Shown here: piece after piece, positions 18,063-27,358 of the stretch
Layout: each line of letters begins with the position of its first letter
Position numbering within the stretch: position 1 is the stretch's first letter
Assembly (NCBI GenBank): GCA_016716675.1
Contig: JADJVG010000007.1
Location: forward strand, 1 to 64,000
DNA: 64,000 nt
Direction of reading: 5' to 3'
From: Hyphomicrobium sp.
GTDB taxonomy: Bacteria; Pseudomonadota; Alphaproteobacteria; Rhizobiales; Hyphomicrobiaceae
The notes under the pieces: generated by a model
The model's database searches: none
What the model saw: only the letters and a program-made list of their open reading frames with translations
Told to the model about the DNA's origin: nothing
Made by a program: the position numbers and the translations under genes

Positions 18063-19046
18063 TTGGACACGGACCTCTCACTGCAGCAAACCACATCGGG
18101 CAGAAGCCATCCGGACCGGGTTGCAGATGCCCCGCCATCGAATTGGGTCGATCGATACGCGCCGGCCTTCCTGCGGCCATACCTGCGCCTTGGCCGGTTT
18201 GACCGGCCGATTGGAACGTGGCTGCTGCTGTTCCCATGCTGGTGGTCGCAGACGCTTGCAGAACTCGGCACTGGCAAGCCCTACCCGCGGCTCGACTACC
18301 TCGCCTACTTTGGCATCGGCGCCATGGCGATGCGCGCTGCCGGCTGCGCCTTCAACGATTACATAGACCGCGACATCGATGCCAAGGTGCAACGCACGGC
18401 GTCGCGGCCTATCCCATCGGGCCAGGTGTCGCCCATCGGCGCGCTACTTTTCGTCGTTGCCGCCGCGCTGGCTGGGCTGGCGGTCCTCGTGCAATTCAAC
18501 ACGTTCACGATCCTGGTGGCCATTGCGTCTCTGGCGCTGGTGCTCGTGTACCCCTTCGCCAAGCGCTTCACCACCTACCCGCAGCTTGTTCTGGGCCTCG
18601 CCTTCAATTGGGGCGCCCTCGTCGGCTGGGCATCGATCAAGGGCTCGATCGGTTGGCCGGCGGTTGTGCTGTATATCGGCGGTGTCCTTTGGACCGTCGG
18701 CTACGACACCATCTATGCCCACCAGGACAAAGACGACGACGCCCAGCTCGGACTGGGGTCAACCGCGCTCCGCTTTGGCGACAACACAGTCTCGTATGTC
18801 GGCGCCTTGTATGGATCGGCGGTGGTGCTGTGGCTGATCGCGGGGGCAATGGCCGGCACCCACCTCATCTATTTCCTGGCTCTGACGCTGGTCTTCCTGC
18901 AGATGTCGTGGCAGGTCGCGACACTCGATACCGCCAATCCTGCCAATTGCCTGCGCCGCTTCCGCTCAAACCGGGATGTCGGCATTGCGGTGTTGACCGG
19001 CCTTGTGCTCGACATGACACTGTCGTGGTTTGCCGGCCTCAATTAA
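18063..19046 (+). CDS. ubiA: 4-hydroxybenzoate octaprenyltransferase
   Basis: Membrane prenyltransferase of ubiquinone synthesis. The first Asp-rich motif is in 'GCAFNDYIDRDIDAKVQRTASRPIPSG' and the second near 'DTIYAHQDKDDDAQLG'; about eight hydrophobic segments follow the N-terminal region. 327 residues with a TTG start at 18063. Neighbouring rsmE (divergent) and gshA match a common Rhizobiales arrangement. Confidence 0.95.
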   Translation: MDTDLSLQQTTSGRSHPDRVADAPPSNWVDRYAPAFLRPYLRLGRFDRPIGTWLLLFPCWWSQTLAELGTGKPYPRLDYLAYFGIGAMAMRAAGCAFNDYIDRDIDAKVQRTASRPIPSGQVSPIGALLFVVAAALAGLAVLVQFNTFTILVAIASLALVLVYPFAKRFTTYPQLVLGLAFNWGALVGWASIKGSIGWPAVVLYIGGVLWTVGYDTIYAHQDKDDDAQLGLGSTALRFGDNTVSYVGALYGSAVVLWLIAGAMAGTHLIYFLALTLVFLQMSWQVATLDTANPANCLRRFRSNRDVGIAVLTGLVLDMTLSWFAGLN

Positions 19047-19346
19047 CCCCAGCAATGCCCATAAACAGCTACGGCGTGGAGGTGGCCTCCACGCCGCGCC
19101 GACATGCCTCACTGTAAACTTTTCGAGCAGCCGTTCCGTACGGCCTTCCATTCAGATTACACTCTTCCGCTTCCAAACCGGTTAAGACACAGCGTAAACA
19201 ACCCCTTGTCGTTCTGTCCCGAACCAGGACAATAGCCGGGAAAAGCTGCCTTTCCCCCTGGCTTGTGGTGCACAAGGTGGTATCTGTGCGCTTTGGCGGG
19301 CAACGCTCAATTTTATTATGCTGGCAATCAGCACTGCGGAGACACC
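19047..19346. other. Intergenic region after ubiA with a perfect hairpin
   Basis: 300 bp without a convincing gene. A perfect 11-bp inverted repeat with a 3-base loop (19072-19082 with 19086-19096) lies 26 bp after the ubiA stop. It lacks a T-run, so termination there is possible but not proven. The rest likely holds the promoter of the DUF4170 gene; GGAG (19338-19341) is its ribosome binding site. Confidence 0.5.
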
Positions 19347-19631
19347 GTGCAACACAAGACTTCGAAACCCAACGAGGCGCAACGCCTGCACCTCGTTTTC
19401 GGCGGTGAGTTGACCGAACTCGACGGCCACGAATTTCGTGACTTCAACCATCTCGACGTCGTTGGCATTTTCCCGAACTACGATGCCGCCTTTGCCGCCT
19501 GGAAGGCCGCCGCGCAGCGCACCGTCGATAACGCGATGATGCGCTACGTGATCGTCCACCTGCATAAGTTGCTGGAACCGGAAGAGGACAAACGGCAGGC
19601 ATCGAGCGCCGGGGCCGCGTCGAAGCCGTGA
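19347..19631 (+). CDS. DUF4170 family protein
   Basis: About 94 residues, with 'RLHLVFGGELTELDGHEFRDFNHLDVVGIFPNYDAAFAAWKAAAQRTVDNAMMRYVIVHLHKLLEP' covering the small conserved DUF4170 domain. This family is common just upstream of lipid A genes in Rhizobiales; its function is unknown. GTG 19347 is preferred because GGAG is five bases away; the open frame extends to 19263 without homology. It overlaps the exporter gene downstream by 4 bases (GTGA). Confidence 0.85.
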   Translation: MQHKTSKPNEAQRLHLVFGGELTELDGHEFRDFNHLDVVGIFPNYDAAFAAWKAAAQRTVDNAMMRYVIVHLHKLLEPEEDKRQASSAGAASKP

Positions 19632-21445
19632 GCATCGAGCCAGCCACGCCCGCGCCACGCAAAAAGCGATCGAGCTTCCGTCTCGATGACGCCTCGCGCG
19701 CACTGCTCAAGCGCTTCATGGACGATTGGGTGTGGCCGCGCTGGCGCGAAGTCGTCACGACCATTGCGCTTACCACCTGCTTAGCCGCGGCAACGGGCGG
19801 ATACCCGACCGTGATCAAGATGTCGTTCGACAAGCTCATGGAAGGCGACAAGGGCGGGACGTTGTGGTTCGTGCTGGCGACGATTATCGGCATCACCCTG
19901 CTGCGGTCGACGTTTCTGTATTTCCAGTCGGTGGCCACCAACCGCTTCGTCTTCCGCATCACGACCGACATGCAGAAGCAGGCGTTCGCGCATTTGATCG
20001 CGGCGGACTTTGCCCGGCTGTCACGCGACACGACCGGCCGCCTCGTCTCTAAACTCACCAACGATATCGGCTTTATCCAGACGGCGCTGACCTCCGGGCT
20101 CAACTCGGCGCTGCGCGACAGCCTGTCGGTGCTGGCGCTGGTTATCGCCATGCTCTACCTCGACTGGATGATGACGCTGATTGTGCTCGGCGTATATCCG
20201 CTCGCCGCACTCCCCGTGGCGATGATCAGCGAACGGTTACGCCGCGTCGCCAAGCGCACGCAGAACGAACTTGGCGATATGACTTCGCTGCTCACGGAAA
20301 ATCTGTCCGGTGCGCGCCTCATCAAGTCGTTTCGCCTCGAAGATTACGCCGCCAAGAAACTCGATAGCAGCTTCGATCAGGTATTTTCGCTGCGCATGAA
20401 GGCCGTCAAAACGCGCGCCCGCCTCGACCCCATGCTCGAAGCCTTGGGCGGTGTCGCGGTGGCGGGCGTCGTGGCGTTTGCTTACCTGCGCATTTCCAGC
20501 GGCATCTCGACGGTCGGCGACTTTATGGGCTTCATCACGGCGCTGCTAATGGCTGCCCAGCCGATCCGGGCACTCGGCAATCTTGCAGGCCGCGTACACG
20601 AGGGCCTTGCCGCGGCCGAGAGCGTCTATGGCATCATCGACGAAAAGGCGAGCATCATCGACAAGCCTGACGCCAAGCCGTTGCAGGTTGGCACCGGCGC
20701 GATTTCCTTCAAGTCGGTGTCGTTCGCCTATGATCCCAACTCGCGCGAACGCGCCGTCTACGATTTCACGCTCGACGTTCCGGGCGGCAAAACCGTGGCA
20801 CTCGTTGGCCGGTCAGGCGCCGGCAAATCGACGATCGTCAATCTCGTGCCGCGCCTGTTCGACGTGATCAATGGTGCGATTTTGATCGATGGCCAAGACG
20901 TGCGCGACGTGACGATTGCATCGCTGCGCGATCAGGTCGCAATCGTCAGCCAGGACATCACGCTGTTCGACGACACCATCGCCGCCAACATTGCGCTCGG
21001 CCGGCTGTCGGCAACGCAGGATGAAATCATCGCCGCGGCCAAGGCCGCCGCCGCTCACGACTTCATCATGGCGCAACCGCAGGGTTATCAAACCATCATC
21101 GGTGACCGTGGCGGCAGGCTGTCGGGCGGTCAGCGCCAACGCTTGACCCTCGCCCGCGCCATCCTCAAAGATGCGCCGATCCTGTTGCTCGATGAAGCGA
21201 CCAGCGCGCTCGATACCGAAAGCGAGCAGCTGGTGCAGGAGGCGCTGGCTAATTTCACGCGCAATCGCACGACGCTGGTGATAGCGCATCGCCTTACCAC
21301 GGTGCAACGCGCCGATCTGATTTGTGTGATGGAAGCCGGATTCATCGTCGAGTGCGGCACGCATGCCGAACTTCTGGCGCGCAACGGATCGTATGCGCGT
21401 CTCGCTGGAACCGTTTATGCCCCTGCGCCGGCACTTGCCAATTGA
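19628..21445 (+). CDS. ABC exporter, fused permease and ATPase (MsbA-like)
   Basis: 605 residues: N-terminal six-helix ABC transmembrane domain and C-terminal ATPase. Walker A 'GRSGAGKST', Q-loop 'VSQDITLFDDTI', signature 'GGRLSGGQRQRLTLARAIL', Walker B 'ILLLDEATSALD' and the switch His in 'VIAHRLTTVQ' are all present. The half-transporter arrangement and its place in a lipid A gene set suggest export or flipping of lipid A core, as for MsbA, but other lipid or peptide substrates cannot be excluded. GTG start overlaps the DUF4170 stop. Confidence 0.92.
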   Translation: MSIEPATPAPRKKRSSFRLDDASRALLKRFMDDWVWPRWREVVTTIALTTCLAAATGGYPTVIKMSFDKLMEGDKGGTLWFVLATIIGITLLRSTFLYFQSVATNRFVFRITTDMQKQAFAHLIAADFARLSRDTTGRLVSKLTNDIGFIQTALTSGLNSALRDSLSVLALVIAMLYLDWMMTLIVLGVYPLAALPVAMISERLRRVAKRTQNELGDMTSLLTENLSGARLIKSFRLEDYAAKKLDSSFDQVFSLRMKAVKTRARLDPMLEALGGVAVAGVVAFAYLRISSGISTVGDFMGFITALLMAAQPIRALGNLAGRVHEGLAAAESVYGIIDEKASIIDKPDAKPLQVGTGAISFKSVSFAYDPNSRERAVYDFTLDVPGGKTVALVGRSGAGKSTIVNLVPRLFDVINGAILIDGQDVRDVTIASLRDQVAIVSQDITLFDDTIAANIALGRLSATQDEIIAAAKAAAAHDFIMAQPQGYQTIIGDRGGRLSGGQRQRLTLARAILKDAPILLLDEATSALDTESEQLVQEALANFTRNRTTLVIAHRLTTVQRADLICVMEAGFIVECGTHAELLARNGSYARLAGTVYAPAPALAN

Positions 21446-21471
21446 GCAAAGCACGGTGAACGCGCGCGTTG

Positions 21472-22215
21472 TTATTCCCGCCTGAGAACACCGTTGACCA
21501 AGCGATTGGCCCAGCCGTTGGCGCGGAATGTGCGATTGATTTCGGCCGGGTCATAGACCGTTTCGATCCAATCCCAAAACGCGATCGGCGAGGCAGCGTT
21601 GTCGGCCAAATAGCGGTCGAACACGTAATCGAGCACGCCGGTGTCGGCGTGGCGCACGTGACCGAACCGCAGCGACAGTTGTTTCCTAGCCTGCTCAATC
21701 GGTACGCCGTGGTGCACGTGCAGCGCCAGCACGCTCATCAACCCGGCGCGATCAGCCCCTGACTTGCAGTGCACGAGAATTGGAAAAGTTACAGCGCTCA
21801 GCGCATTGCGCACGGCGTGGAATTCTTCGCGGTCAGGGGCAGCTCTCGACCGCAGCGGCAGATCAACAAGCTTCAGCCCATGGCGCTTGCAGGCCTGCTC
21901 TTCGAGCCAGCGCGTGCCGAACGACTGATCGCGGGAGCCTCTGAGATTGACGACGGTCTTGATGCCGCGCGTCGCTGCCCACCTCAGGTGGTGGGGGGCG
22001 GGCTGTGCCGAGCGCCAGATGTCGCGGGCGATTTGGTGGCGGTTGGCGAAAATCGTTCGCGTTATGCCGTAATCGACCAGGAGCATTTCGGCATAGCACA
22101 ACGCGGGCGCCACGGAGCGCTTCAGCCACGACGGAGAACTGTGGATAGCGTCATGCAGGAACGCCCCACTCCGACGCCGCAATCCCCGCTTGGCTTCTTT
22201 GAGAATTCCTGCCAT
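21472..22215 (-). CDS. Protein tyrosine/dual-specificity phosphatase family protein
   Basis: 247 residues. The active-site loop 'HCKSGADRAGL' is the C-x5-R motif of cysteine-dependent phosphatases, preceded by 'GIKTVVNLRG', the usual N-terminal strand of the fold. C-terminal 'GVLDYVFDRYL' follows. Some small phosphatases of this type in alphaproteobacteria act on lipids such as phosphatidylglycerophosphate rather than proteins, and the lipid A surroundings make a lipid substrate plausible, but this is inference. It is divergent from the DUF374 gene. Confidence 0.82.
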   Translation of the reverse strand: MAGILKEAKRGLRRRSGAFLHDAIHSSPSWLKRSVAPALCYAEMLLVDYGITRTIFANRHQIARDIWRSAQPAPHHLRWAATRGIKTVVNLRGSRDQSFGTRWLEEQACKRHGLKLVDLPLRSRAAPDREEFHAVRNALSAVTFPILVHCKSGADRAGLMSVLALHVHHGVPIEQARKQLSLRFGHVRHADTGVLDYVFDRYLADNAASPIAFWDWIETVYDPAEINRTFRANGWANRLVNGVLRRE

Positions 22216-22418
22216 TGCGCGACTTATCGCGATCCTGGCGCAAGCGCTAGCCGGTTGCGCGGATATAAGCCGTTGATTCGCGACATGTTACCCGTCAAAC
22301 CCCAGGGATTAAGCGCAATTGCACTGGCTCATTATTCGCTATAGGTACGAGCCGCAAGGATATTTACCTATCCCCCGGACCCTGAACACCCCTCCCGAGA
22401 CTCAAGGTTGAGCTACGT

Positions 22419-23051
22419 ATGGCCGGAATGAAGACATCGGTCACGCGATTTGGAGGGCGGTCTCTTGCCCGGCTGATCGGCTACGTGGCCAGTTCGTCGA
22501 CCATCGTTTTCGAACCGGCCGACCTGCGCAAGCGCCTGCGCGCCACGCACCCCTGCATCATCGCGTCGTGGCACGGACAGTTCATGATGCTGTGCCAGCT
22601 GCACCCGGGCGACATCACCGTCTCGGCCATGGTTGCCCGCCACGGCGACGCCGAGTTCATTGCCGAAGCCATGCGCCACTTCAAGACTGACCTGATCAGG
22701 GGCGCGGGCGCAGGTGATCGCAAACGCGATCGCGGTGGCGCGGCCGCATTACGCGCAGCCGTCAAAGCCCTGAACGATCAATCGTCCCTCGTCATGACGG
22801 CGGACATCCCACCGGGTCCGGCGCGCGTCGCAGGCATCGGCATTATCACCATCGCGCGCATGTCGGGCTGTCCGATCGTGCCGGTGGCGGCGGCGTCCTC
22901 GCGCTTTGCTTCGTTCGACACCTGGAGCCGGATGACGGTCAATCTGCCGTATTCCAAGCTCGCGTTTGTTGGCGGCGATCCAATCCACGTGCCCCGCGAC
23001 GCCGACGCAGAAACTCTGAAACGCTTCGCAAGCAGCTTGAAACTCAATTGA
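22419..23051 (+). CDS. DUF374 lysophospholipid-acyltransferase-like protein, C-terminus frameshifted
   Basis: DUF374 proteins resemble LPLAT acyltransferases and neighbour waaA in many proteobacteria. 'PCIIASWHGQFMM', 'MVARHGDAEFIAEAMRHF', 'RGGAAALRAAVKAL', 'DIPPGPARVAGIGIITIARMSG' and 'PIVPVAAASSR' are family traits. The frame stops early with 'ASSLKLN'. The expected tail ('LRKQLETQLNAATVRAYELA') lies in the frame of the next gene; one missing base near 23023 would restore it. Once corrected, the frame runs on into waaA without a stop. The annotated protein is thus probably short by about 20-35 residues. Confidence 0.8.
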   Translation: MAGMKTSVTRFGGRSLARLIGYVASSSTIVFEPADLRKRLRATHPCIIASWHGQFMMLCQLHPGDITVSAMVARHGDAEFIAEAMRHFKTDLIRGAGAGDRKRDRGGAAALRAAVKALNDQSSLVMTADIPPGPARVAGIGIITIARMSGCPIVPVAAASSRFASFDTWSRMTVNLPYSKLAFVGGDPIHVPRDADAETLKRFASSLKLN

Positions 23052-24421
23052 ATGCCGCGACGGTCCGCGCCTACGAACTGGCGGGCGCCGACATCAAGCG
23101 CGCGACGCCGCTCGATCATCTTGCCGCGATTTCGCCGCCGCCGCCCAATGCCTACCTCAAGATCTACGCAACCGCGCTCTCCTTGTTGCGCCCAGGTGTG
23201 CCACTGCTACTCAACAGGCGCGAGCGTCAGGGCAAAGAGGACGCGGCGCGGCGCGGCGAACGTCTCGGATTTGCAGGCCGCCGGCGCCCCGTTGGCAAAC
23301 TGATCTGGGTACACGCGGCCAGCGTTGGCGAGACGATCGCCGTCCTGCCGTTGATCGATGAATTGCTGCAAGCCGATACATCCGCCCATGTGCTGCTGAC
23401 CACGGGCACCACGACATCTGCCACACTCGCCGCCCGCCGCTTGCCGGAACGCGCGTTTCATCAATTCGTGCCGCTCGATGTGCCGCAATATTGCGCGCGC
23501 TTTCTCGATCATTGGCGGCCCGATCTGTCGATCTTCACCGAATCCGACATCTGGCCAAATCTGGTTCTTGCCATCGCCGAACGCGCTATTCCGCTGGCGC
23601 TGATCAACGCGCGCATGTCGCCGCGTAGCATGCGGCGCTGGCGCAAGAACGCGCGCATCGGCCGGCCGTTGTTTTCGCGCTTCAACGTGGTGCTCGCCCA
23701 GAACTCCGGGGTTGCGCGCACGATCAAGCAGCTGGGCGCGCCCAACGTCATCATCGCCGGCAATCTCAAGATCGATGCGCCGCCGCCGCCCGTTGACCCG
23801 GCAGCACTCACCGCACTCGAAGCTGCGACCGAGGACCGCCCCATCCTTCTTGCAGCAAGCACGCATCCGGGCGAGGAATCGCTCGTTGCCACGGCGCACG
23901 CCGAAATCGCAAAGTCAATTCCAGCCCTTCTGACCATCATCGTTCCGCGCCACCCCGATCGCGGTCAGGCGTTGGCCGCTGAAATGGCGGGACGTGGACT
24001 AGCCACCGAACGGCGCAGCCAGACGCCTTTGCCATCGCGCAACGCCCAGGTTTATATCGCCGACACGATCGGCGAACTCGGCACGTTCTACGCCCTGTCA
24101 TCGGTCGCGCTCATCGGCGGATCGCTGGTCGAGCACGGCGGGCAAAATCCGATTGAAGCCATTCGCCACGGCGCCGTCGTGTTGACCGGCCCGCACAAAC
24201 ACAATTTCCACGAGATCTACGATGAGCTGCTGGCCGCGAAAGGCGCGACCGAGGTTAAATCCGCCGATGAACTTGCAGCGGTGGTCAAACGGCTTTTGAG
24301 TGATCCGAGTGAAGCTGCAAAATTGCGCACGGGCGCCGAAGCGGCGCTTGGCCGGCTTGGCGGCGCGCTTGCCAAAACGGTAGCCGCTTTGAAGCCATTT
24401 CTCACGAACGCAGGACCCTGA
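23048..24421 (+). CDS. waaA: 3-deoxy-D-manno-octulosonic acid transferase
   Basis: Kdo transferase that adds Kdo to the lipid A precursor (GT30 family). 'LLNRRERQGKEDAARRGERLG', 'IWVHAASVGETIAVLPLI', 'TTGTTTSATLAARRLP', 'TESDIWPNL', 'LINARMSPRS', 'LAASTHPGEE', 'IVPRHPDRG' and 'IGGSLVEHGGQNPIEA' give a firm match. The first 30 or so codons of this frame are not WaaA-like but match the displaced end of the DUF374 protein. The true start is unclear: no ATG or GTG lies at the expected place before 'YLKIYATALSLLRPG'. Coordinates give the open frame from TTG 23048. lpxK follows one base later. Confidence 0.9.
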   Translation: MNAATVRAYELAGADIKRATPLDHLAAISPPPPNAYLKIYATALSLLRPGVPLLLNRRERQGKEDAARRGERLGFAGRRRPVGKLIWVHAASVGETIAVLPLIDELLQADTSAHVLLTTGTTTSATLAARRLPERAFHQFVPLDVPQYCARFLDHWRPDLSIFTESDIWPNLVLAIAERAIPLALINARMSPRSMRRWRKNARIGRPLFSRFNVVLAQNSGVARTIKQLGAPNVIIAGNLKIDAPPPPVDPAALTALEAATEDRPILLAASTHPGEESLVATAHAEIAKSIPALLTIIVPRHPDRGQALAAEMAGRGLATERRSQTPLPSRNAQVYIADTIGELGTFYALSSVALIGGSLVEHGGQNPIEAIRHGAVVLTGPHKHNFHEIYDELLAAKGATEVKSADELAAVVKRLLSDPSEAAKLRTGAEAALGRLGGALAKTVAALKPFLTNAGP

Positions 24422-24422
24422 C

Positions 24423-25448
24423 GTGGCGCAATCCGAACCATCATGGTGGTACGCCGGTGGCGCAACTTGGCAACGCAACCTTTTGCGTCCCGTCGCCAGC
24501 CTTTATGGCCGCATCGCCGCTGCACGCTACAGCGCCACCACGCCCGAGCGCGCGGCACGCCCCGTCATCTGCGTTGGCAATTTTACAGCCGGCGGCACCG
24601 GCAAGACGCCGATGTCGCTGCTGATTGCCGATCTCGTCGAGCAGAACGGCGGCGCGCCGTGGTTTCTCTCGCGTGGTTATGGCGGCCGGCTCGATGGCCA
24701 GGAACGGGTTGATCCGGCGCGTCATACAGCGGCCGAAGTCGGCGATGAACCGCTGCTGCTGGCCGCCCGCGCTCCAACGGTCACCTCGCGCGACCGGCGT
24801 CTCGGAGCTGAATTCATCGCGCGGCAAGCCCCTGCCAACGCGGTCATCATTATGGATGACGGCTTGCAAAACCCAGCGCTCGCCAAGGATCTCACCATCG
24901 CCGTGGTTGACGCCGCGCGCGGTCTTGGCAACGGCGCCGTCATTCCTGCCGGACCGCTGCGCGCGCCGCTCGCCTTTCAATTGGCGCGCACCGACCTCGT
25001 GGTCATCAATGGTGCATCGGGCACGCAAGCACGCGACCAGCTCGCAAACCTCGCTGCGGCGAAACACATTCCCATGCTGTCGGCGGCACCGGTTGCGCGC
25101 GGCGATACCGCGTGGCTGGCGGGATTGCGGGTCGTCGCCTTTGCAGGGATCGCCAATCCGCAACGCTTTTTTGCGCTGCTCGAACGCCTCGGCGCGACGG
25201 TCGTCGAGCGCGTGGCCTTCGCCGATCACCAGACGTTATCGGATACCGCTGCCGAAAATCTTGTCGCGCGCGCTGATGCCAGCAACGCGACGCTTATCAC
25301 GACGGAGAAAGATTTTGTCCGCCTCGCGGGACTCGATGGTGCGCGGATTGCGCTTGCCGCGCGGGCCAAGCCGGTGGCTATTGAGTTGCAGCTGCCGGAT
25401 ACCGATCGCGCCTTGCTTGGTCAGCGTATCGCAGCGCTGATCGGCTGA
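24423..25448 (+). CDS. lpxK: Tetraacyldisaccharide 4'-kinase
   Basis: Phosphorylates the 4' position of the lipid A disaccharide. N-terminal 'PVICVGNFTAGGTGKTP' (P-loop), 'FLSRGYGG', 'AEVGDEPLLLA', 'IIMDDGLQNPAL' and C-terminal 'FADHQTLSD' and 'LITTEKDFVRL' are typical. 341 residues, GTG start right after waaA, so probably co-translated. Confidence 0.95.
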   Translation: MAQSEPSWWYAGGATWQRNLLRPVASLYGRIAAARYSATTPERAARPVICVGNFTAGGTGKTPMSLLIADLVEQNGGAPWFLSRGYGGRLDGQERVDPARHTAAEVGDEPLLLAARAPTVTSRDRRLGAEFIARQAPANAVIIMDDGLQNPALAKDLTIAVVDAARGLGNGAVIPAGPLRAPLAFQLARTDLVVINGASGTQARDQLANLAAAKHIPMLSAAPVARGDTAWLAGLRVVAFAGIANPQRFFALLERLGATVVERVAFADHQTLSDTAAENLVARADASNATLITTEKDFVRLAGLDGARIALAARAKPVAIELQLPDTDRALLGQRIAALIG

Positions 25449-25452
25449 GGGT

Positions 25453-25686
25453 TCAGTCCTGCTGACCCACCGGATGGGTTTCGAGATAGCGCTTCAACGA
25501 CGCTTCGGCCGTTGCATAGGCTTCCTGCGCGTCGACGCTCCAATATTTGAGATCGGTGAGCGGGATCATTTGTCCGGTGACGGCGCAACGTACGAAGTCA
25601 CCTGGTGCCGCCACCTCGAATTCGCCGTCGAGATAGCGAAGCTTCGCTTCGCTCTTGAGGCCGAAAAATTTTTCGATCCGGTTCAT
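25453..25686 (-). CDS. DUF2093 family protein
   Basis: 77 residues from ATG 25686. 'AKLRYLDGEFEVAAPGDFVRCAVTGQMIPLTDLKYWSVDAQEAYAT' is the DUF2093 domain, a small alphaproteobacterial family of unknown role often placed beside lpxK, as here. It converges with lpxK with only 4 bases between. The frame is open 12 codons further upstream without homology. Confidence 0.85.
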   Translation of the reverse strand: MNRIEKFFGLKSEAKLRYLDGEFEVAAPGDFVRCAVTGQMIPLTDLKYWSVDAQEAYATAEASLKRYLETHPVGQQD

Positions 25687-25790
25687 AGTGATCCTGGACG
25701 GCGGCGGCCTTTGCGGGGCCACTTCGATAACAGCGAGATTGCCAATTGGCGCGGCTGCGTCAAGGGCCGCGAGTTAAAACACCGCAGCGG

Positions 25791-27287
25791 TTAAAAAAGT
25801 GACCCTTGTCCGCCGCGACTTCCCGGTGGCGATTTCGGGCGCGCGCGCTTCACGCCGGGATCAGGCGCGGGGCCGGACGTGCCGCTTGTCCCTCCGTTGA
25901 CCTCTGCGCTGATCTGCCCATCGGCGAACTCGATGGAAATGCTGGCGCCCGTCAGAAGACCGGCGGCACGCCGCACCATGCGCCCATCAGCGTCGCGCAC
26001 CAGCGCATAGCCGCGCGCCAGCGCGCTCTGGTAGCTGAGCGAGTGCAGCAAGTGGCCGGTTCCCTCGAGCCCGCGGCGGCGCACGGCCAAGCGATTGGCG
26101 AGCGCCTGACCGGCGCGAGCATGAACGGAGGCGAGCCTCTCTCCAGAGCGGCCAAGCCGCTGCATCAGCGACCCGGGCGTAAGCCGCGACCCCGTTCGCG
26201 CCAGACGCATGGCGTGGGCGCGGGTGTTGGCGAGTAACGCCCGGCCGAGCCGCTTGTCGGCTTCATCGAAGCGCTGGCGTGGAAAGGCGATGAGATTTTC
26301 AAGCTTTGGCAAGCCACGCGTTGCAGCCTTCAAGTGCGTACGCGTCTCAGCAAGAAAACGCCGGACAGAGCCGCGTTGGCGCGCACCAAGATTCTCCAAT
26401 TGTTCAGTAAGTTCGCTGAATTTCGGAACCGCCCATTCGGCGGCTTTGGTCGGCGTCGGCGCGCGCGCATCGGCCACCAGATCGATCAGCGTCCAGTCGG
26501 TTTCGTGTCCGACCGCGGAAATCAGCGGTATCTGGCTGTCGGCGGCTGCGCGCACGACAAGCTCGTCGTTAAAGCCCCAGAGATCTTCGAGGCTGCCGCC
26601 GCCGCGCGCCACGATCAGCACATCCGGGCGCGGCACCGGACCACCCGGCACAAGCGCGTTGAAACCGCGAATGGCAGCGGCCACTTCAGCGGCACTGCCC
26701 TCGCCTTGCACACGGACCGGCCAGACGATGACGTGCGCCGGAAAGCGCTCGTTGAAGCCATGCAGCATGTCGCGAATGACGGCGCCGGTCGGCGATGTCA
26801 CGATGCCGACCACCTTCGGCAGAAACGGCCGCGCCTTCTTGCGCGCATCGTCGAACAGGCCTTCGGCGGCAAACTTTCGTTTGCGCTCTTCGAGGAGCGC
26901 CATCAGCGCGCCCGCACCTGCAGGCTCCAGCGCTTCGATGACGATTTGATACTTCGATGATCCGGGGAACGTCGTGATCTTGCCCTGGGCGATCACCTCC
27001 ATGCCCTCTTCGGGCTTGAAGCGCAGACGGCCAAACACGCCCTTCCAGATGACGGCCTCGATCTTGGCCTTGTCGTCCTTAAGTGCAAAATAGCAGTGGC
27101 CGGAGCTATGCGGTCCGCGATAGCCAGATATCTCGCCCTTGAGGCGAACGTAGCCGAAGCCCTCCTCGAGCGCCCGTTTGATGGCGCCCGACAGTTCGGA
27201 CACGGAAAATTCAGGCGCATTGCCGCCGGGGGCCCCGCCCGCCGGGGTGCCCGCCTTGCCGCCAGATGTTGAAACTGTGTCGCTCAC
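25791..27287 (-). CDS. xseA: Exodeoxyribonuclease VII large subunit
   Basis: Nuclease subunit that degrades single-stranded DNA together with XseB (not in this window). N-terminal OB-fold ('FGYVRLKGEISGYRGPHSSGHCYFALKDD'), 'GVFGRLRFKPEEGMEVIAQGKITTFPGSSKYQIVIE', then the catalytic domain with 'VGIVTSPTGAVIRDML', 'DVLIVARGGGSLEDLWGFNDE' and 'PLISAVGHETDWTLIDLVADARAPTPTKAAE'. A coiled-coil region and a Gly/Pro-rich C-terminal tail end the 498 residues. GTG start; divergent from purD with 71 bp between. Confidence 0.95.
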   Translation of the reverse strand: MSDTVSTSGGKAGTPAGGAPGGNAPEFSVSELSGAIKRALEEGFGYVRLKGEISGYRGPHSSGHCYFALKDDKAKIEAVIWKGVFGRLRFKPEEGMEVIAQGKITTFPGSSKYQIVIEALEPAGAGALMALLEERKRKFAAEGLFDDARKKARPFLPKVVGIVTSPTGAVIRDMLHGFNERFPAHVIVWPVRVQGEGSAAEVAAAIRGFNALVPGGPVPRPDVLIVARGGGSLEDLWGFNDELVVRAAADSQIPLISAVGHETDWTLIDLVADARAPTPTKAAEWAVPKFSELTEQLENLGARQRGSVRRFLAETRTHLKAATRGLPKLENLIAFPRQRFDEADKRLGRALLANTRAHAMRLARTGSRLTPGSLMQRLGRSGERLASVHARAGQALANRLAVRRRGLEGTGHLLHSLSYQSALARGYALVRDADGRMVRRAAGLLTGASISIEFADGQISAEVNGGTSGTSGPAPDPGVKRARPKSPPGSRGGQGSLF

Positions 27288-27358
27288 GGGAGTCCGTTCT
27301 TGCCTCGCTGGCGTTCGATGCTACACCAACGGCTGAAATGCAACAGGCGCCCTCCTCC

